A DNA stretch of 62,500 nucleotides, taken from positions 1 through 62,500 of the forward strand of contig SAJS01000012.1 of the NCBI GenBank assembly GCA_004017535.1, written 5' to 3'. Made by a program: the position numbers and the translations under genes. The notes beneath the pieces are model-generated. The model was not told where the DNA came from, searched no databases, and saw nothing but the letters and a program-made list of their open reading frames with translations. This DNA comes from Mesorhizobium sp. (lineage in GTDB: Bacteria; Pseudomonadota; Alphaproteobacteria; Rhizobiales; Rhizobiaceae). This document shows, piece by piece, positions 26,274 through 36,031 of the stretch (positions are counted from its first letter, which is position 1; each line of letters begins with the position of its first letter).

Positions 26274-28165
26274 TGGCGTAGCTCGCTGGCATCGGCCGAG
26301 CGTCGGGCCAGGACGAGGTGGCCGCCGCCAAGATCGAGCGGCGAAAGCACGTCCTCTTCGCCCTCATCGCGGAATTGCGGTCCCCAGGCGCTGGTGTCGG
26401 AAGCGCCGCTGAGTTTCAGCGTCTTGAAATCCATCGGCCTGTCGAGATCGGGGAAAGGTACCGCGGCGACCAGTGAGCGCGTGTAGGGGTGGACGGGTTT
26501 CCTCAGCAGAATTTCGCGCGGCGCAAGCTCGACGATGCGCCCGCCGCACATCACCGCGATGCGGTCTGCCATGTAGTCCACCACCGCCAGATTGTGTGAT
26601 ATGAACAGGTAGGTCAGTCCCAGTTCCTTCTGCAGGTCCTTCAGAAGGTTCAGGATCTGCGCCTGGACGGAGACGTCGAGCGCCGAAACCGGCTCGTCGC
26701 AGATCAGCAGTTCGGGCCCCAGCGCCAACGCGCGCGCGATGCCGATACGTTGACGCTGCCCCCCGGAGAAACTGTGTGGATATCGCTTGATGAAGCGCGG
26801 ATCGAGCCCGATTGCCTGCATCAGGCTCTTGACCGTGGCGAGTCGGGACGCGGCATTGCCACGTTGATGGATTTCCAGCGGCTCGCTCAAGATGTTCTCC
26901 ACCGTCATGCGAGGTGAAAGCGACGAAACCGGGTCTTGGAAGACCATCTGGATTTTCGCGCGCAGCGTGCGCAAGGCCTCGCCCTCGCCTGCCAGGACGT
27001 CGATCGGTCCATCGCGGCCGTTGAAGATCACAGAGCCGCCGCTAGGGGTGACAGCCCGCATGAGGATCTTGCTGACAGTGGTTTTGCCGGAGCCGCTTTC
27101 GCCGACTAAACCGAGGCACTCACCCCGCCTGATATCGAAGCTCACGCCGTCGACGGCGCGAACAGAGGTTTGATGATCTCCGCCGAACCATCCGGACTTG
27201 CGGATGGTGAAGGTCTTTGTCAGGTTCCTGACCGACAGCAGGATGTCGTCAGGCCCTTTCGATGCCGGCGCGGTCTGCTTGCCGAGCAGGTTTCCGACAT
27301 TCACCGGCACCTCGCGGAGCGCCTTTAGCCTTTCGCCAGGCTTCAGGTCGAAATGCGGAACGGCTGCCATCAGGCCCTTAAGGTAAGGATGGCCGGGCCG
27401 GCGGAATATCGCCTCGACGGGTCCCGCTTCCATGATCTCGCCATGGTAGATGACCACCACCTCGTCGGCGACATTGGCGACCACGCCGAGGTCGTGCGTG
27501 ATCAGCAGCATCGCCATGTTCAGCTTGGTCTGAAGCTCGCGCAGCAATTGCAGGATTTGCGCCTGGATGGTGACGTCCAACGCCGTCGTCGGCTCATCGG
27601 CGATCAACAGGGCGGGCCGGCAGATAAGCGCCATGGCGATCATGGCGCGCTGACGCAATCCTCCCGAAAGTTCGAAGGGATACATGTCATAGGCGCGCTT
27701 GGGCCTGGGGAAGCCGACAAGGTTGAGCATTTCCTCGGTCCGCGCCCTGCGCTCCGCCCGAGCCATGGGCGTATGAATCTGCAGGGATTCGCTGACCTGG
27801 TTGCCGATCGTGTGCAGCGGCGACAGCGATGTCATCGGCTCCTGAAAAATCTTGCCGATGCGGCTGCCTCTCAACGACCGGATTTCGGGGCCATCACGCG
27901 GCATCTTGAGAATATCCTGCGTGGTGCCGGGCTTTTCAGGATCGGAAAACAGGATCCGGCCGCGAACATGGGCCGTGTTCGGCAAAATGCCCATCACGGC
28001 CTGGCTGAGAACCGATTTTCCGGAACCTGACTCACCTACAAGCGCGGTAACCTTACCGGGCAGGACGCGAAGATTTGCACGCCTGACGGCATGCAAGGGC
28101 CCCCCCATGATGGCAAAAGAGATGCCAACGTCCTCGATCCGCAGCAGATCGACACCCGAATTCAT
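26270..28165 (-). CDS. Peptide-type ABC importer, fused tandem ATPases (DppD-DppF / YejF-like)
   Basis: 631 aa with two nucleotide-binding domains in one chain. NBD1: [16 protein letters not shown], signature [14 protein letters not shown] (Leu instead of Gln in the signature), [15 protein letters not shown]2: [47 protein letters not shown]. Both end with peptide-importer C-terminal motifs ([20 protein letters not shown] and [20 protein letters not shown]). I prefer ATG 28165 to the GTG at 28171. It is the first gene of the operon and energises the two permeases. It is 138 bp downstream of a cyclase gene on the same strand, so shared transcription is possible but not shown. Confidence 0.9.
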   Translation of the reverse strand: MNSGVDLLRIEDVGISFAIMGGPLHAVRRANLRVLPGKVTALVGESGSGKSVLSQAVMGILPNTAHVRGRILFSDPEKPGTTQDILKMPRDGPEIRSLRGSRIGKIFQEPMTSLSPLHTIGNQVSESLQIHTPMARAERRARTEEMLNLVGFPRPKRAYDMYPFELSGGLRQRAMIAMALICRPALLIADEPTTALDVTIQAQILQLLRELQTKLNMAMLLITHDLGVVANVADEVVVIYHGEIMEAGPVEAIFRRPGHPYLKGLMAAVPHFDLKPGERLKALREVPVNVGNLLGKQTAPASKGPDDILLSVRNLTKTFTIRKSGWFGGDHQTSVRAVDGVSFDIRRGECLGLVGESGSGKTTVSKILMRAVTPSGGSVIFNGRDGPIDVLAGEGEALRTLRAKIQMVFQDPVSSLSPRMTVENILSEPLEIHQRGNAASRLATVKSLMQAIGLDPRFIKRYPHSFSGGQRQRIGIARALALGPELLICDEPVSALDVSVQAQILNLLKDLQKELGLTYLFISHNLAVVDYMADRIAVMCGGRIVELAPREILLRKPVHPYTRSLVAAVPFPDLDRPMDFKTLKLSGASDTSAWGPQFRDEGEEDVLSPLDLGGGHLVLARRSADASELRH

Positions 28166-28309
28166 TCTCACACCAGCCCCACTCTGGCCGCTCCAGAAAG
28201 CGAGACTAGCGCATTGCCAGCCCAGAGCAACTTGGATTCGAGGCGGCAGCCAATGGCGGAACCGACGACCGGACTGGCTACCAAAGACGATCGGGCAAAA
28301 TCGTGGCGG

Positions 28310-29647
28310 TTACTGGAGCTTGCTCGGGTCGCCAGCCGCCATCCGTGCTGCATCGCGGTGAAGCAGCATGACCTGCTCGGCGTCCGATCTTCGGCCGTGA
28401 GTAGGCTCGGGCGCACCGTCTTCATCCGGTGCGAGAGCTCCCGACAGATCGGGGGAAAGCACCGTCAGCTTCTTAATGCCAGCCAGTTCCTCATTGCCGA
28501 GCGTCAGCCAGCTGTTGGCGCCGCAATAGCCGGCGAAGTCTTTGCTGGCCAGAACGCTGTGCGGATATTTCTTGGTCAGGATCTGGAGGCGCTGGACCTC
28601 GTTCACAGCCGAGCCGAAGACCGAGAATGTGAGCCGGTCGGTAAGCCCGACATTGCCGAACATCACATTGCCGACATGCAGGCCCATACCAAATTTGATG
28701 TCGGACAACCCCTGCTCCTTTCTGCGCAGGTTGAGATCCATCATGCGCGCGCTGGCCTTGTGCGCGGCCGCAAGAGCAGCCTGGCAGGCGATCTCGGAAT
28801 GCGAACGGTGCCTTTCGCAAGGGTAGACGGCAATGAAGCCATCACCAATGAAACTCATGATCTGCCCGCCATTGCGATTGAAGGGTGCAGCAACGGCGTC
28901 GAAAAACTGGTTCAGCGTATCGATATAGATTTCGCGGCCGGAGGTTTCGGCAAGCCTCGACGACCCGCGCATATCTCCCATGACCAGTGCGGCCCGGATT
29001 GTATCGCCCTCGCCGCGCTTGATCTGGCCGTCCAGCACGCGCCTGCCAGCGTCGCCGCCGAGATAGGTGGTCATCATGTTGTCGGCGAGCTTAGTGAGTA
29101 CCGCCATCTTGGTGGCGATAGCGAGATGGCTCTGAATGCGCAGCAGTGCCGAAATCATGCTGTCGCTGAAGCCCGCGGCGCTGTCGGTGGACCAGGACCC
29201 CATCATGCCCTGACTGGTGTTGCCGCTGAAGGGATGGACGAAAGCCATGTAATCGGTGATGCCCATAAGCCGGAGGTCATCGAAAACAGGAAACTCCGAC
29301 AGCACCGACGGGTCAAGCCGGCGCCGCAGATGGTCGAGCTTATTGCTGAGCAGATGATAGTATGGGCTGGTCAGGAATCGGTCAGACGCCACGCCGGCCT
29401 GCTTGCGGAAGCCTTCCACTTCCATGCCCTGGCCGCGAACCCAGGTGAAGCCAAGCGCGTCATAAAGCGGATGAAGCATCGAGAAGCTTAAATGCACCCG
29501 CTTCAGCGGTAGGCCGGCAGCAGCCAGCCGTTCGCAAAAGCCATTTACCAATGTTTCCAGGTCGTTGCCCGCCAGCGCCGATTGGTTCAGCCAATCGGCA
29601 ACCTTATCCATGAGAATGCTGGAAATTTCTGCATACGATGTGCTCAT
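28310..29647 (-). CDS. Class III adenylate/guanylate cyclase with atypical substrate-specifying residues
   Basis: 445 aa. The N-terminal 210 residues form an uncharacterised sensory region (CERLAAAGLPLKRVHLSFSM, FHPLYDALGFTW-like). The cyclase domain is at about 220-400: ALVMGDMRGSSRLAETSG (metal Asp), IMSFIGDGFIAVYP (second metal Asp), FSVFGSAVNEVQRL (Asn, Arg). The Lys and Asp that normally select adenine are replaced by Ser in both positions, so nucleotide preference cannot be assumed. Start ATG 29647; the longer frame upstream is not supported. It lies directly upstream of the peptide ABC operon on the same strand. Confidence 0.85.
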   Translation of the reverse strand: MSTSYAEISSILMDKVADWLNQSALAGNDLETLVNGFCERLAAAGLPLKRVHLSFSMLHPLYDALGFTWVRGQGMEVEGFRKQAGVASDRFLTSPYYHLLSNKLDHLRRRLDPSVLSEFPVFDDLRLMGITDYMAFVHPFSGNTSQGMMGSWSTDSAAGFSDSMISALLRIQSHLAIATKMAVLTKLADNMMTTYLGGDAGRRVLDGQIKRGEGDTIRAALVMGDMRGSSRLAETSGREIYIDTLNQFFDAVAAPFNRNGGQIMSFIGDGFIAVYPCERHRSHSEIACQAALAAAHKASARMMDLNLRRKEQGLSDIKFGMGLHVGNVMFGNVGLTDRLTFSVFGSAVNEVQRLQILTKKYPHSVLASKDFAGYCGANSWLTLGNEELAGIKKLTVLSPDLSGALAPDEDGAPEPTHGRRSDAEQVMLLHRDAARMAAGDPSKLQ

Positions 29648-29906
29648 GGTATCTCGAATTCCGTCGAAGACGGAGCCATTATCTTCTGATCCGCCATAAC
29701 ACGGTCCGCGAACGACCCAACGATAAAACACCCGAAGTCAACAAGGCCGGCCTTGGCGGCAAAGCCGCGAAGAATTTCCCGGATGGCTATCGCGCCAAGG
29801 CAAGGGCGTAAATGCATCTGGTGTTCTGGCGTTATGTGGCGAGGCAGCCGGCGGAGTGCAACCACGATCCTGACACCGCGCAAGAAATTCGCCGGCTCAG
29901 ATGCCG
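29648..29906. other. Intergenic, no gene seen
   Basis: 259 bp between the sugar dehydrogenase stop and the cyclase start, both leftward. Presumably it contains the cyclase promoter. No distinct motif was recognised. Confidence 0.35.
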
Positions 29907-31250
29907 TCACGCCTTTACCACTGTCTCTCGGTCCAACCCAAGGCGACCAAAAACATTGCGTGTGTCGACGATCAGTGGGGCGTGGTTAGCGATGGTGTGA
30001 TAGTCGATCGCGTCGTGGTCGGTTGCAACCACGACCGCATCGAAATCCTTCAATGCCGCCTCGGTCAATTCGACCGAGCGGCGCCCCTTGATCGCCATAT
30101 GCTCGCGTGTGGTCGGTATCTCGGCAACATGCGGATCGTGGAATTCCGCCTTGCCGCCCCAGTCCTCGATGAGTTCAATGAGCCGCAATGAGGGGCTTTC
30201 GCGGATATCGGGCACATTCTTCTTATAGGCGAGCCCGACGATGAGAATGCGCGAGCGGCTGAGCGCCTTGCCGCAGCGCCGGTCCAGCGCCTTAGCCAGT
30301 TGATCGACCACATGACGCGGCATGGCGGTGTTGATCTCTGCCGCCAGCTCGATGAAGCGCGTCGGCAGTTCGTATTCGCGCGCCTTCCACGTCAGATAGA
30401 AGGGATCGATCGGGACGCAGTGCCCGCCAAGTCCGGGGCCGGGATAAAACGGCATATAGCCGAAGGGTTTGCTCTTTGCCGCCTCGATCACCTCCCAGAT
30501 GTCGATGCCCATCGCACCGAGCACGACCTTCAGCTCGTTGACGAGAGCTATGTTGACCGATCGGAAGATGTTTTCCGTCAGCTTGACCGCCTCGGCGGTC
30601 GCCGTGGTGGAAACCGGAACGACGGTCTTGACCACGCCATGATAGAAAGCCTGCACGAGCGTCGCCGCTTCAATGCCGTCGCCCGCCACGACCTTAGGGA
30701 TGGTCGCGACTTCAAAGCTGCGATTGCCGGGATCCTCGCGTTCGGGCGAGAAGCCGAGGAAGAAGTCTATCTTCGACCGCAAGCCGGTTTCTTCCAGTAT
30801 AGGTTTGATCACGTCGTCGGTGGTGCCTGGATAGGTGGTCGATTCCAGCACGACGAGTTGGCCGGGATGCAGATGCTTGCCGATTGTGCCTGCCGTGTTC
30901 CTGACAAAGGAGAGATCCGGCTCACGGTTTTTCGTCAGCGGTGTCGGGACGCAGATGATGATGACCTCGCAGACGGCCAGTTCCGCAAAATCCGCAGTGG
31001 CGCGGAACCGTCCGCTCGCCACCTGGCCGGCAAGGGCTGTTGACGTCACCGCCTCGATGTAGGATTTTCCGTTGTTCAGGCTCTCCACCTTGTGGGCTTC
31101 GATGTCGAAGCCCGAAACCGGGAAGCCGGCGCGTGCGACCGCAACCGCTAGCGGCAATCCGACATAGCCCAGTCCGATCACGCCGACTTGCGCGGCGCGC
31201 GTCGAAATCCGGTTTAGAAGATGGTCGTATGTCGAACGTGAGGCGTCCAA
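29907..31250 (-). CDS. UDP-N-acetyl-hexosamine-type nucleotide-sugar 6-dehydrogenase (WbpA/WecC-like)
   Basis: 447 aa. An NAD-binding Rossmann fold at the N-terminus (VGVIGLGYVGLPLAVAVARA), the middle domain with YPGTTDDVIKPILEETGL and FLGFSPEREDPGNR (the typical SPER motif), the catalytic cysteine in PGPGLGGHCVPIDPFYLTWK near residue 270, and a C-terminal UDP-binding domain with GLAYKKNVPDIRESPSL. It oxidises the C6 hydroxyl of a UDP-HexNAc to the uronate in two NAD-dependent steps, giving a precursor for capsule, LPS or EPS. The start is TTG 31250 with a GGGAAAG site upstream. It lies among other surface-polysaccharide genes (GT4 and deacetylase at 32.6-34.5 kb). Confidence 0.92.
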   Translation of the reverse strand: MDASRSTYDHLLNRISTRAAQVGVIGLGYVGLPLAVAVARAGFPVSGFDIEAHKVESLNNGKSYIEAVTSTALAGQVASGRFRATADFAELAVCEVIIICVPTPLTKNREPDLSFVRNTAGTIGKHLHPGQLVVLESTTYPGTTDDVIKPILEETGLRSKIDFFLGFSPEREDPGNRSFEVATIPKVVAGDGIEAATLVQAFYHGVVKTVVPVSTTATAEAVKLTENIFRSVNIALVNELKVVLGAMGIDIWEVIEAAKSKPFGYMPFYPGPGLGGHCVPIDPFYLTWKAREYELPTRFIELAAEINTAMPRHVVDQLAKALDRRCGKALSRSRILIVGLAYKKNVPDIRESPSLRLIELIEDWGGKAEFHDPHVAEIPTTREHMAIKGRRSVELTEAALKDFDAVVVATDHDAIDYHTIANHAPLIVDTRNVFGRLGLDRETVVKA

Positions 31251-31364
31251 AAAATCTGCTTTCCCGTCAATTCGGACAGGGTGTCCGTTCCATGGCGAGG
31301 CTCATGAGGCTCCAAGAACCTTGGTCGAGGCATATTGCGGAAGATCGGTTTCCGCAAGCCGTCA

Positions 31365-32531
31365 TCAAACCGGCACCTTCGACTTCAGACTTGCGGCAGC
31401 CATCGCATAGCCACCGGCAGCGCCATCGATGAAATGAAGGTGATCGCGCTGCAGCGGCGAAGCGACGAGGCATGTCATCAAGGCCGATTTCTGGCGGTGC
31501 AGGCCATAGGTGCAGATGCCCGCCTCTTCCGCCTGTCTCAGCCGGTTCTCGATCCGTTGGAAGACGTCCGCGTCGACGTCGATGGTCATCTTCAAGCCGT
31601 CGTCGAACTTCCGGAAGTCCGAATTGCTGGCCACGTCGCGTTTGTAGACCTTCGGGTCGAAACTGCCGATCTTCCAGCCATATCTATCGGTGACAGCCGT
31701 AAGCGTCATGAGGAACACTACCCACAGCTTCGTCAGCCATCGCCGTCCAGCCGGCCCCGCGGCCCGCGCCTCAAGATCGAGCCCGGCGGGCAGCAAACTG
31801 TAGGCCGGCCCGTCCGCCGGTACGGGGTGGCCACCGCGCTCCTGCCTGCCGGCAAGGGCGATGATATCGGACACCAGCAACTGAAAGCCGCGCAAGTCGC
31901 GCGACGCCCCCGGTATGGCTATGATCGAGACGATTTCGCCATGCCGGGCTTCGATCGGGTTCCAGCGGCAGGAGAGGCCGGTCAGATCCGGCCTCGCGCC
32001 GGCCGGCGCGGGATCGATGCGATAGCGGCCCGCTTTCATCTCGGTTTCCGCCCAACTGCCGCCACCGCCCGCAAACATGGCATAGAAGACCGCTTCGGAG
32101 GCCTGGAACCTCGCCACGCGAACGTCGAGGCCTCGCGCTCTTATATCCCTTATCGGCACGATTGCGGCACGCAGGGTCAGGTTCAGTTCGTCCCCCACCC
32201 ATCTCTGGACAGCGGCAAGCGCATTGCGGGCGATCTCCAGCGCCGAGCCGGGGAACGCCACGAGCGCGCCGTCGCCGCCGAAGACAAAGGGAAAATCTTG
32301 CCGACCCAGCGCGTTGAGCAGTGCCGAAATGACGCTGGCGCCGGCCATATTGACGGTTTTATAGCGCCCAGCCTCGATGGCGTTGGTCGAGCCAACGATG
32401 TCGGCGGCGGCCAGCGCCCAGTCATCGGGGAGAGGCCGATAGTTGTCGATATCGGCAACGCTTTCGAACTTTGCGAAGACGGGCAGAGAAGCGACAAACA
32501 TGTCGGGCGCGGCAGCTGTTTCCATGGGCAT
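31365..32531 (-). CDS. DUF3095 protein, cyclase-like fold
   Basis: 388 aa. It matches the DUF3095 pattern: DDWALAAADIVGSTNAIEAG, then GRYKTVNMAGASVISALLNA, then FPFVFGGDGALVAFPG. The AAADIVGST and GGDGA motifs resemble the two metal-Asp positions of class III cyclases, so an evolutionary or functional tie to nucleotide cyclases is likely, but cyclase activity of the family is not something I can claim. A hydrophobic segment WLTKLWVVFLMTLTAVTD lies near 270. It is divergent from the GT4/deacetylase pair across only 87 bp, and is upstream of the sugar dehydrogenase. Confidence 0.85.
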   Translation of the reverse strand: MPMETAAAPDMFVASLPVFAKFESVADIDNYRPLPDDWALAAADIVGSTNAIEAGRYKTVNMAGASVISALLNALGRQDFPFVFGGDGALVAFPGSALEIARNALAAVQRWVGDELNLTLRAAIVPIRDIRARGLDVRVARFQASEAVFYAMFAGGGGSWAETEMKAGRYRIDPAPAGARPDLTGLSCRWNPIEARHGEIVSIIAIPGASRDLRGFQLLVSDIIALAGRQERGGHPVPADGPAYSLLPAGLDLEARAAGPAGRRWLTKLWVVFLMTLTAVTDRYGWKIGSFDPKVYKRDVASNSDFRKFDDGLKMTIDVDADVFQRIENRLRQAEEAGICTYGLHRQKSALMTCLVASPLQRDHLHFIDGAAGGYAMAAASLKSKVPV

Positions 32532-32618
32532 CAGATAGCATATTCCCCTGCTTGAGGGGTGAAGTCGATCATGCTTCGAAATTGACTTGCGCCGGCTTTC
32601 CGATGATAGGGTCCGGCG

Positions 32619-33707
32619 ATGCGAATTGCCTTCTACGCACCACTGAAGTCACCCAATGATCCCGTTGCCTCCGGCGACCGCCAGATGGCACGGACCCTGA
32701 TCAAGGCGCTGGAGCATGTGGGGCATAGCGTCGAACTGGCATCCGAATTGCGCTTCTATCTACGCCAACCTGAGCCGAAAAGTTTCGATGTGCTCAAGAT
32801 CGAGGCCCGAGGGGAAACCGCCCGGCTGACAAGGCTTTGGGATCGTAGGGGCAAGCCGGATCTCTGGTTCACTTATCATCCCTATTACAAGGCGCCCGAC
32901 CTGATCGGGCCCGAGCTGGCAGCGGCCTTTGCTGTACCCTATGCGACAGCGGAAGCCTCGTATTCGAGGCGGCGCAACACCGGTCTATGGGCAGATACGC
33001 AAGCTTTGGTAGCGCGAGCCGTCGAACAGGCGGCGCTGAACATCTGCTTCACGCAAAGGGACCGCCACGGACTGGCGGATGCGGTGCCCGGCGCCACTTT
33101 CGGTATGCTTTCGCCCTTCATCGACACATCGGCATTCCGTGAAACGCCGGCACGGGGTTGTCCGACGCGCCTCGTTACCGTCGCCATGATGCGCCCGGGC
33201 GACAAACTCGAAAGCTATCGGATGCTGGCGCAAGCGCTCGGTTCGATCGGTCACCTGCCCTGGACCATGGCGGTCGTCGGGGACGGGCCTGCCCGTGACG
33301 AGGTCAAAGTGCTATTCGCCGGCTTGCCAGCCGACCGAATCCAATGGCTTGGCGCCATTGAGCCGGCCGCCGTGCCGGACGTCCTCTACAGTGGAGGAAT
33401 TTATGTCTGGCCGGGCTTCGGCGAGGCCTATGGCGTTGCCTATCTTGAAGCGCAGGCCGCCGGCCTTCCGGTGGTGGCTCAGGACATTGCCGGCGTGCCG
33501 GAGGTCGTGCGGAATGGTCAGACCGGGCTCCTCACCCCGCCGGGCGATGTGACGGCGTTCGCTTCAGCCATTGAAACGCTGCTGGTCCGTAACGACGAAA
33601 GAATCATCATGGCGGCTGAAGCCAGACGTTTCTTACTCGAAGAGCGCTCCCTCGGTGCCGCGGCGGCGCGTCTGGTCGAACTTCTTGCGAAGATCCCGGT
33701 TTCATGA
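32619..33707 (+). CDS. GT4-family glycosyltransferase
   Basis: 362-aa cytosolic GT-B enzyme. N-terminal donor-independent half MRIAFYAPLKSPNDPVASGD; C-terminal half with WTMAVVGDGPARDEVKVLF and the retaining-GT E-x7-E motif in GEAYGVAYLEAQAAGLPVVA, followed by GVPEVVRNGQTGLLTPPGD. It uses a nucleotide-sugar donor; the sugar and acceptor are unknown. The next gene, a deacetylase-like protein, starts inside its stop codon (ATGA at 33704-33707), so the two are translationally coupled and probably work on the same glycan. Confidence 0.9.
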   Translation: MRIAFYAPLKSPNDPVASGDRQMARTLIKALEHVGHSVELASELRFYLRQPEPKSFDVLKIEARGETARLTRLWDRRGKPDLWFTYHPYYKAPDLIGPELAAAFAVPYATAEASYSRRRNTGLWADTQALVARAVEQAALNICFTQRDRHGLADAVPGATFGMLSPFIDTSAFRETPARGCPTRLVTVAMMRPGDKLESYRMLAQALGSIGHLPWTMAVVGDGPARDEVKVLFAGLPADRIQWLGAIEPAAVPDVLYSGGIYVWPGFGEAYGVAYLEAQAAGLPVVAQDIAGVPEVVRNGQTGLLTPPGDVTAFASAIETLLVRNDERIIMAAEARRFLLEERSLGAAAARLVELLAKIPVS

Positions 33708-34468
33708 CATCCGATCAGATCTGGCAACCCTTGGTGGAAGAACTGGCGCGCTGGCAACGGGCGGACCGCAAGGCAGAGTTCTGGCTGCGCGACGATGACG
33801 CCGTGGATCCGACGCCTGCGCTTGATTGGCTGCTCGACCTCACCGGTCAATTCGCAATTCCGGTCACTCTGGCCGTCATTCCGGCCCTGACTGATGGGAA
33901 GCTGGTCGCCCGGCTTGACGAGGCGCCGCATGCCACGGTCGCAATCCATGGCTGGGCGCACCGAAATCATGCGCCCGAGGACCAGAAAAAGCAGGAGCTC
34001 GGCCCGCACCGGCCACGCGAGCCGGTGCTCGACGATCTGGCTCGCGGGCTGTCGCGCATAACCGGCCTGCACGGCGCACGTGCCGTTCCGATGCTGGTGC
34101 CGCCCTGGAACAGAATTGACGCCGGCTTGGTATCCGAGCTTGGATCGATAGGATTTGCGGCATTGTCGGTCTTCGGGCCGCCGAAGCGGGCTTCGCTGGC
34201 GGTCGTCAACAGCAATGTCGACATGATGGACTGGCATGGCACGCGCTGTTGCCGCGATCACGGCATATTGGTTCAGACCATCATCGCGCAATTGCGGCAC
34301 GCATTCGACGGCGGCGAACCGGTCGGCCTGCTCACCCACCATCTTGTACATGATGAATCGGCCTGGCTTTTCCTCGAACGGCTGTTCACGGTCACCGCGC
34401 GGACCGAAGCCTGCGCATGGCTTACGATCAGGACATTGATCGGGCGCGGCACCGGCAAAGGAAAATAG
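33704..34468 (+). CDS. Polysaccharide deacetylase-like protein
   Basis: 254 aa. NodB-homology fold of a divergent type: FWLRDDDAVDPTPALDWLLD (tandem Asp of the metal site), VAIHGWAHRNHAPEDQKKQE (H-x3-H motif) and MLVPPWNRID (third motif). No signal peptide is visible, so it likely acts in the cytoplasm on a nucleotide- or lipid-linked sugar. It is coupled to the GT4 gene by a 4-bp overlap. It converges on the MBL-fold gene, with a 1-bp gap between stop codons. Confidence 0.82.
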   Translation: MTSDQIWQPLVEELARWQRADRKAEFWLRDDDAVDPTPALDWLLDLTGQFAIPVTLAVIPALTDGKLVARLDEAPHATVAIHGWAHRNHAPEDQKKQELGPHRPREPVLDDLARGLSRITGLHGARAVPMLVPPWNRIDAGLVSELGSIGFAALSVFGPPKRASLAVVNSNVDMMDWHGTRCCRDHGILVQTIIAQLRHAFDGGEPVGLLTHHLVHDESAWLFLERLFTVTARTEACAWLTIRTLIGRGTGKGK

Positions 34469-34469
34469 C

Positions 34470-35324
34470 TCAGCGCGCTTTGTGCGATAAGACTGGAAAT
34501 TCCAGCGTCTGGCTATCCCGCGCGGCAAAAGCGCCGGCAAACCTGTCCTTGGCCAGTTTCTCGATCTGGTCCAGTTCCTCGTCGGTGCGTGCCGGATCGT
34601 GGTGAACCATCGCAAGCCCCCGCGCACCGGCCGCCTCGCAGAGCCTGACGCCCTGTTCCCATGTCGAGTGCCCGTTGCCGCGGTAGCGCTGCATTTCCTC
34701 CTCGGTATAGGCGCAATCATAAATGACGAGGTCGGCATCTTCGATCAGGCCGAGCACCGCCTGATCGAGCTTGCCCGGCTCGTGTTCGGTGTCTGTGATC
34801 ACCGCCACGACGCGGCCGCCCCATTCGACCCGATAGCCTATAGCGCCACCGGGATGGGTGAGACTGCCGGTTCGGATCACCACCCCTTCGCGCGGCCGAA
34901 GCACGTCTCCTGATACGAAATCGCGGTAGTCGAGGCTTGCCTTGCAGACGTCCAGTCTCACCGGAAACCAAGGCGGCCGCATGAACTCATCGACCATTTG
35001 CCGGGTCGTCATGCGTCCTGCAAGATGCCCGGACCAAAGCCTGACTTTGACGCTGCGGTCGTAGATCGGCTTAAAAGCCGGCAGCCCGATGATGTGGTCG
35101 TAGTGGCAGTGGGTGAAAAACAGGTCAAAATCCGTTACGGCGGATGCCCGAAGCGCTCGGCCGGCAGGCCGCAGGCCTGAGCCCGCGTCGAAGAGAAGCG
35201 TATGCTTACCGCATCGCATCTCGATGCAGATCGTGTTGCCGCCATAGCGAGAGAATTCTGGCCCCGATACCGAAATGCTGCCGCGCACCCCCCAAAACTT
35301 GACCAGGAAAACGTCGTCCTCCAT
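34470..35324 (-). CDS. Metallo-beta-lactamase-fold hydrolase
   Basis: 284 aa. KFWGVRGSISVSGPEFSRYG at the N-terminus, the metal motif THCHYDH (H-x-H-x-D-H) at 71-77, then LTHPGGAIGYRVEW, ITDTEHEPG (bridging Asp region) and MVHHDPARTDEEL. This arrangement is that of the phosphodiesterase-like/PqsE-RNase Z-related MBL proteins often annotated as cyclic-nucleotide phosphodiesterase-like; the actual substrate is unknown. It is the last of three leftward genes (ABC protein, cNMP-binding protein, MBL), 67 bp after the cNMP gene's stop. A phosphodiesterase role would fit the cNMP context but is inference. Confidence 0.82.
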   Translation of the reverse strand: MEDDVFLVKFWGVRGSISVSGPEFSRYGGNTICIEMRCGKHTLLFDAGSGLRPAGRALRASAVTDFDLFFTHCHYDHIIGLPAFKPIYDRSVKVRLWSGHLAGRMTTRQMVDEFMRPPWFPVRLDVCKASLDYRDFVSGDVLRPREGVVIRTGSLTHPGGAIGYRVEWGGRVVAVITDTEHEPGKLDQAVLGLIEDADLVIYDCAYTEEEMQRYRGNGHSTWEQGVRLCEAAGARGLAMVHHDPARTDEELDQIEKLAKDRFAGAFAARDSQTLEFPVLSHKAR

Positions 35325-35391
35325 GCTTCCCCTTCGCGGTCCAGTCGCCCATGCTGGCCGGAGCCATCACGACGGCGAGGTTAAGTGCGCG

Positions 35392-35844
35392 TCACTGATT
35401 GGCGCTCCGTGCATCGATCAGATCCGCGGTCGTATGGCTTAGGCGATCGGCGAGGACCCGCACCATCTCGATGGTCATTTCCGGAAACTCCCTCATAAGC
35501 CTCAGGAAATGATCCTTGCGAATTCTTAAAGCTTCCACCGGACTTGCGGCTCTCACGGTGGCAGTACGGGAGCTGTTGCACAATATGGCGATCTCGCCAA
35601 CGATCGAATTTGGCAGCAGTTCGGCAACTTTTATCGGTCCGCTGTCGGAATCGACCAGAATATCCGCCTTGCCTGAAAGGATGACATAGGCGGCGTCGCC
35701 CTCGTCGCCCTGCCGGAAAAGGATCTGGCCGGCGCTGTAGCTGACGCGATCGGATGTAAACGCAAGCAGCTTGAGCTTTGCCGACTCTATGCCGGAGAAC
35801 AAGGGAACGCGTTGCAGCATTCCAACCTCATCCTTGAGCAGCAT
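35392..35844 (-). CDS. Stand-alone cyclic-nucleotide-binding domain protein
   Basis: 150 aa, essentially one CNMP domain: LFSGIESAKLKLLAFTSDRV, LFRQGDEGDAAYVILSGKAD, and the phosphate-binding cassette IVGEIAILCNSSRTATVRA with the conserved Arg. There is no helix-turn-helix, so it is not a Crp-type transcription factor; it should act by protein contact. I choose ATG 35844, because GGGAGG lies 9 nt upstream; the GTG at 35868 would place that site inside the gene. It sits between an ABC-type membrane protein and an MBL-fold protein, which suggests a cAMP-gated accessory subunit. Confidence 0.85.
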   Translation of the reverse strand: MLLKDEVGMLQRVPLFSGIESAKLKLLAFTSDRVSYSAGQILFRQGDEGDAAYVILSGKADILVDSDSGPIKVAELLPNSIVGEIAILCNSSRTATVRAASPVEALRIRKDHFLRLMREFPEMTIEMVRVLADRLSHTTADLIDARSANQ

Positions 35845-36031
35845 TGTCGCAAACCTCCCAAAATTCACGTCTGCCAGACTAGAACAACCGACGCGCAGAT
35901 GAAATCAATTCCGTTTCCGGTGGCAATACGAACCATTTGAGGTGGCGAGCCCAACCAGCTGAAAAGCTCAATCCCTCGATCTTGCAGCAAGGTCCCACCG
36001 GCGGAATGATCCCATCTGAATTTCCAATGCT

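Noticed and set aside
28091-29491. 466-codon plus frame opposite the cyclase at 28310-29647
   Set aside because: Antisense shadow; lacks any domain and conflicts with the clear cyclase on the other strand.
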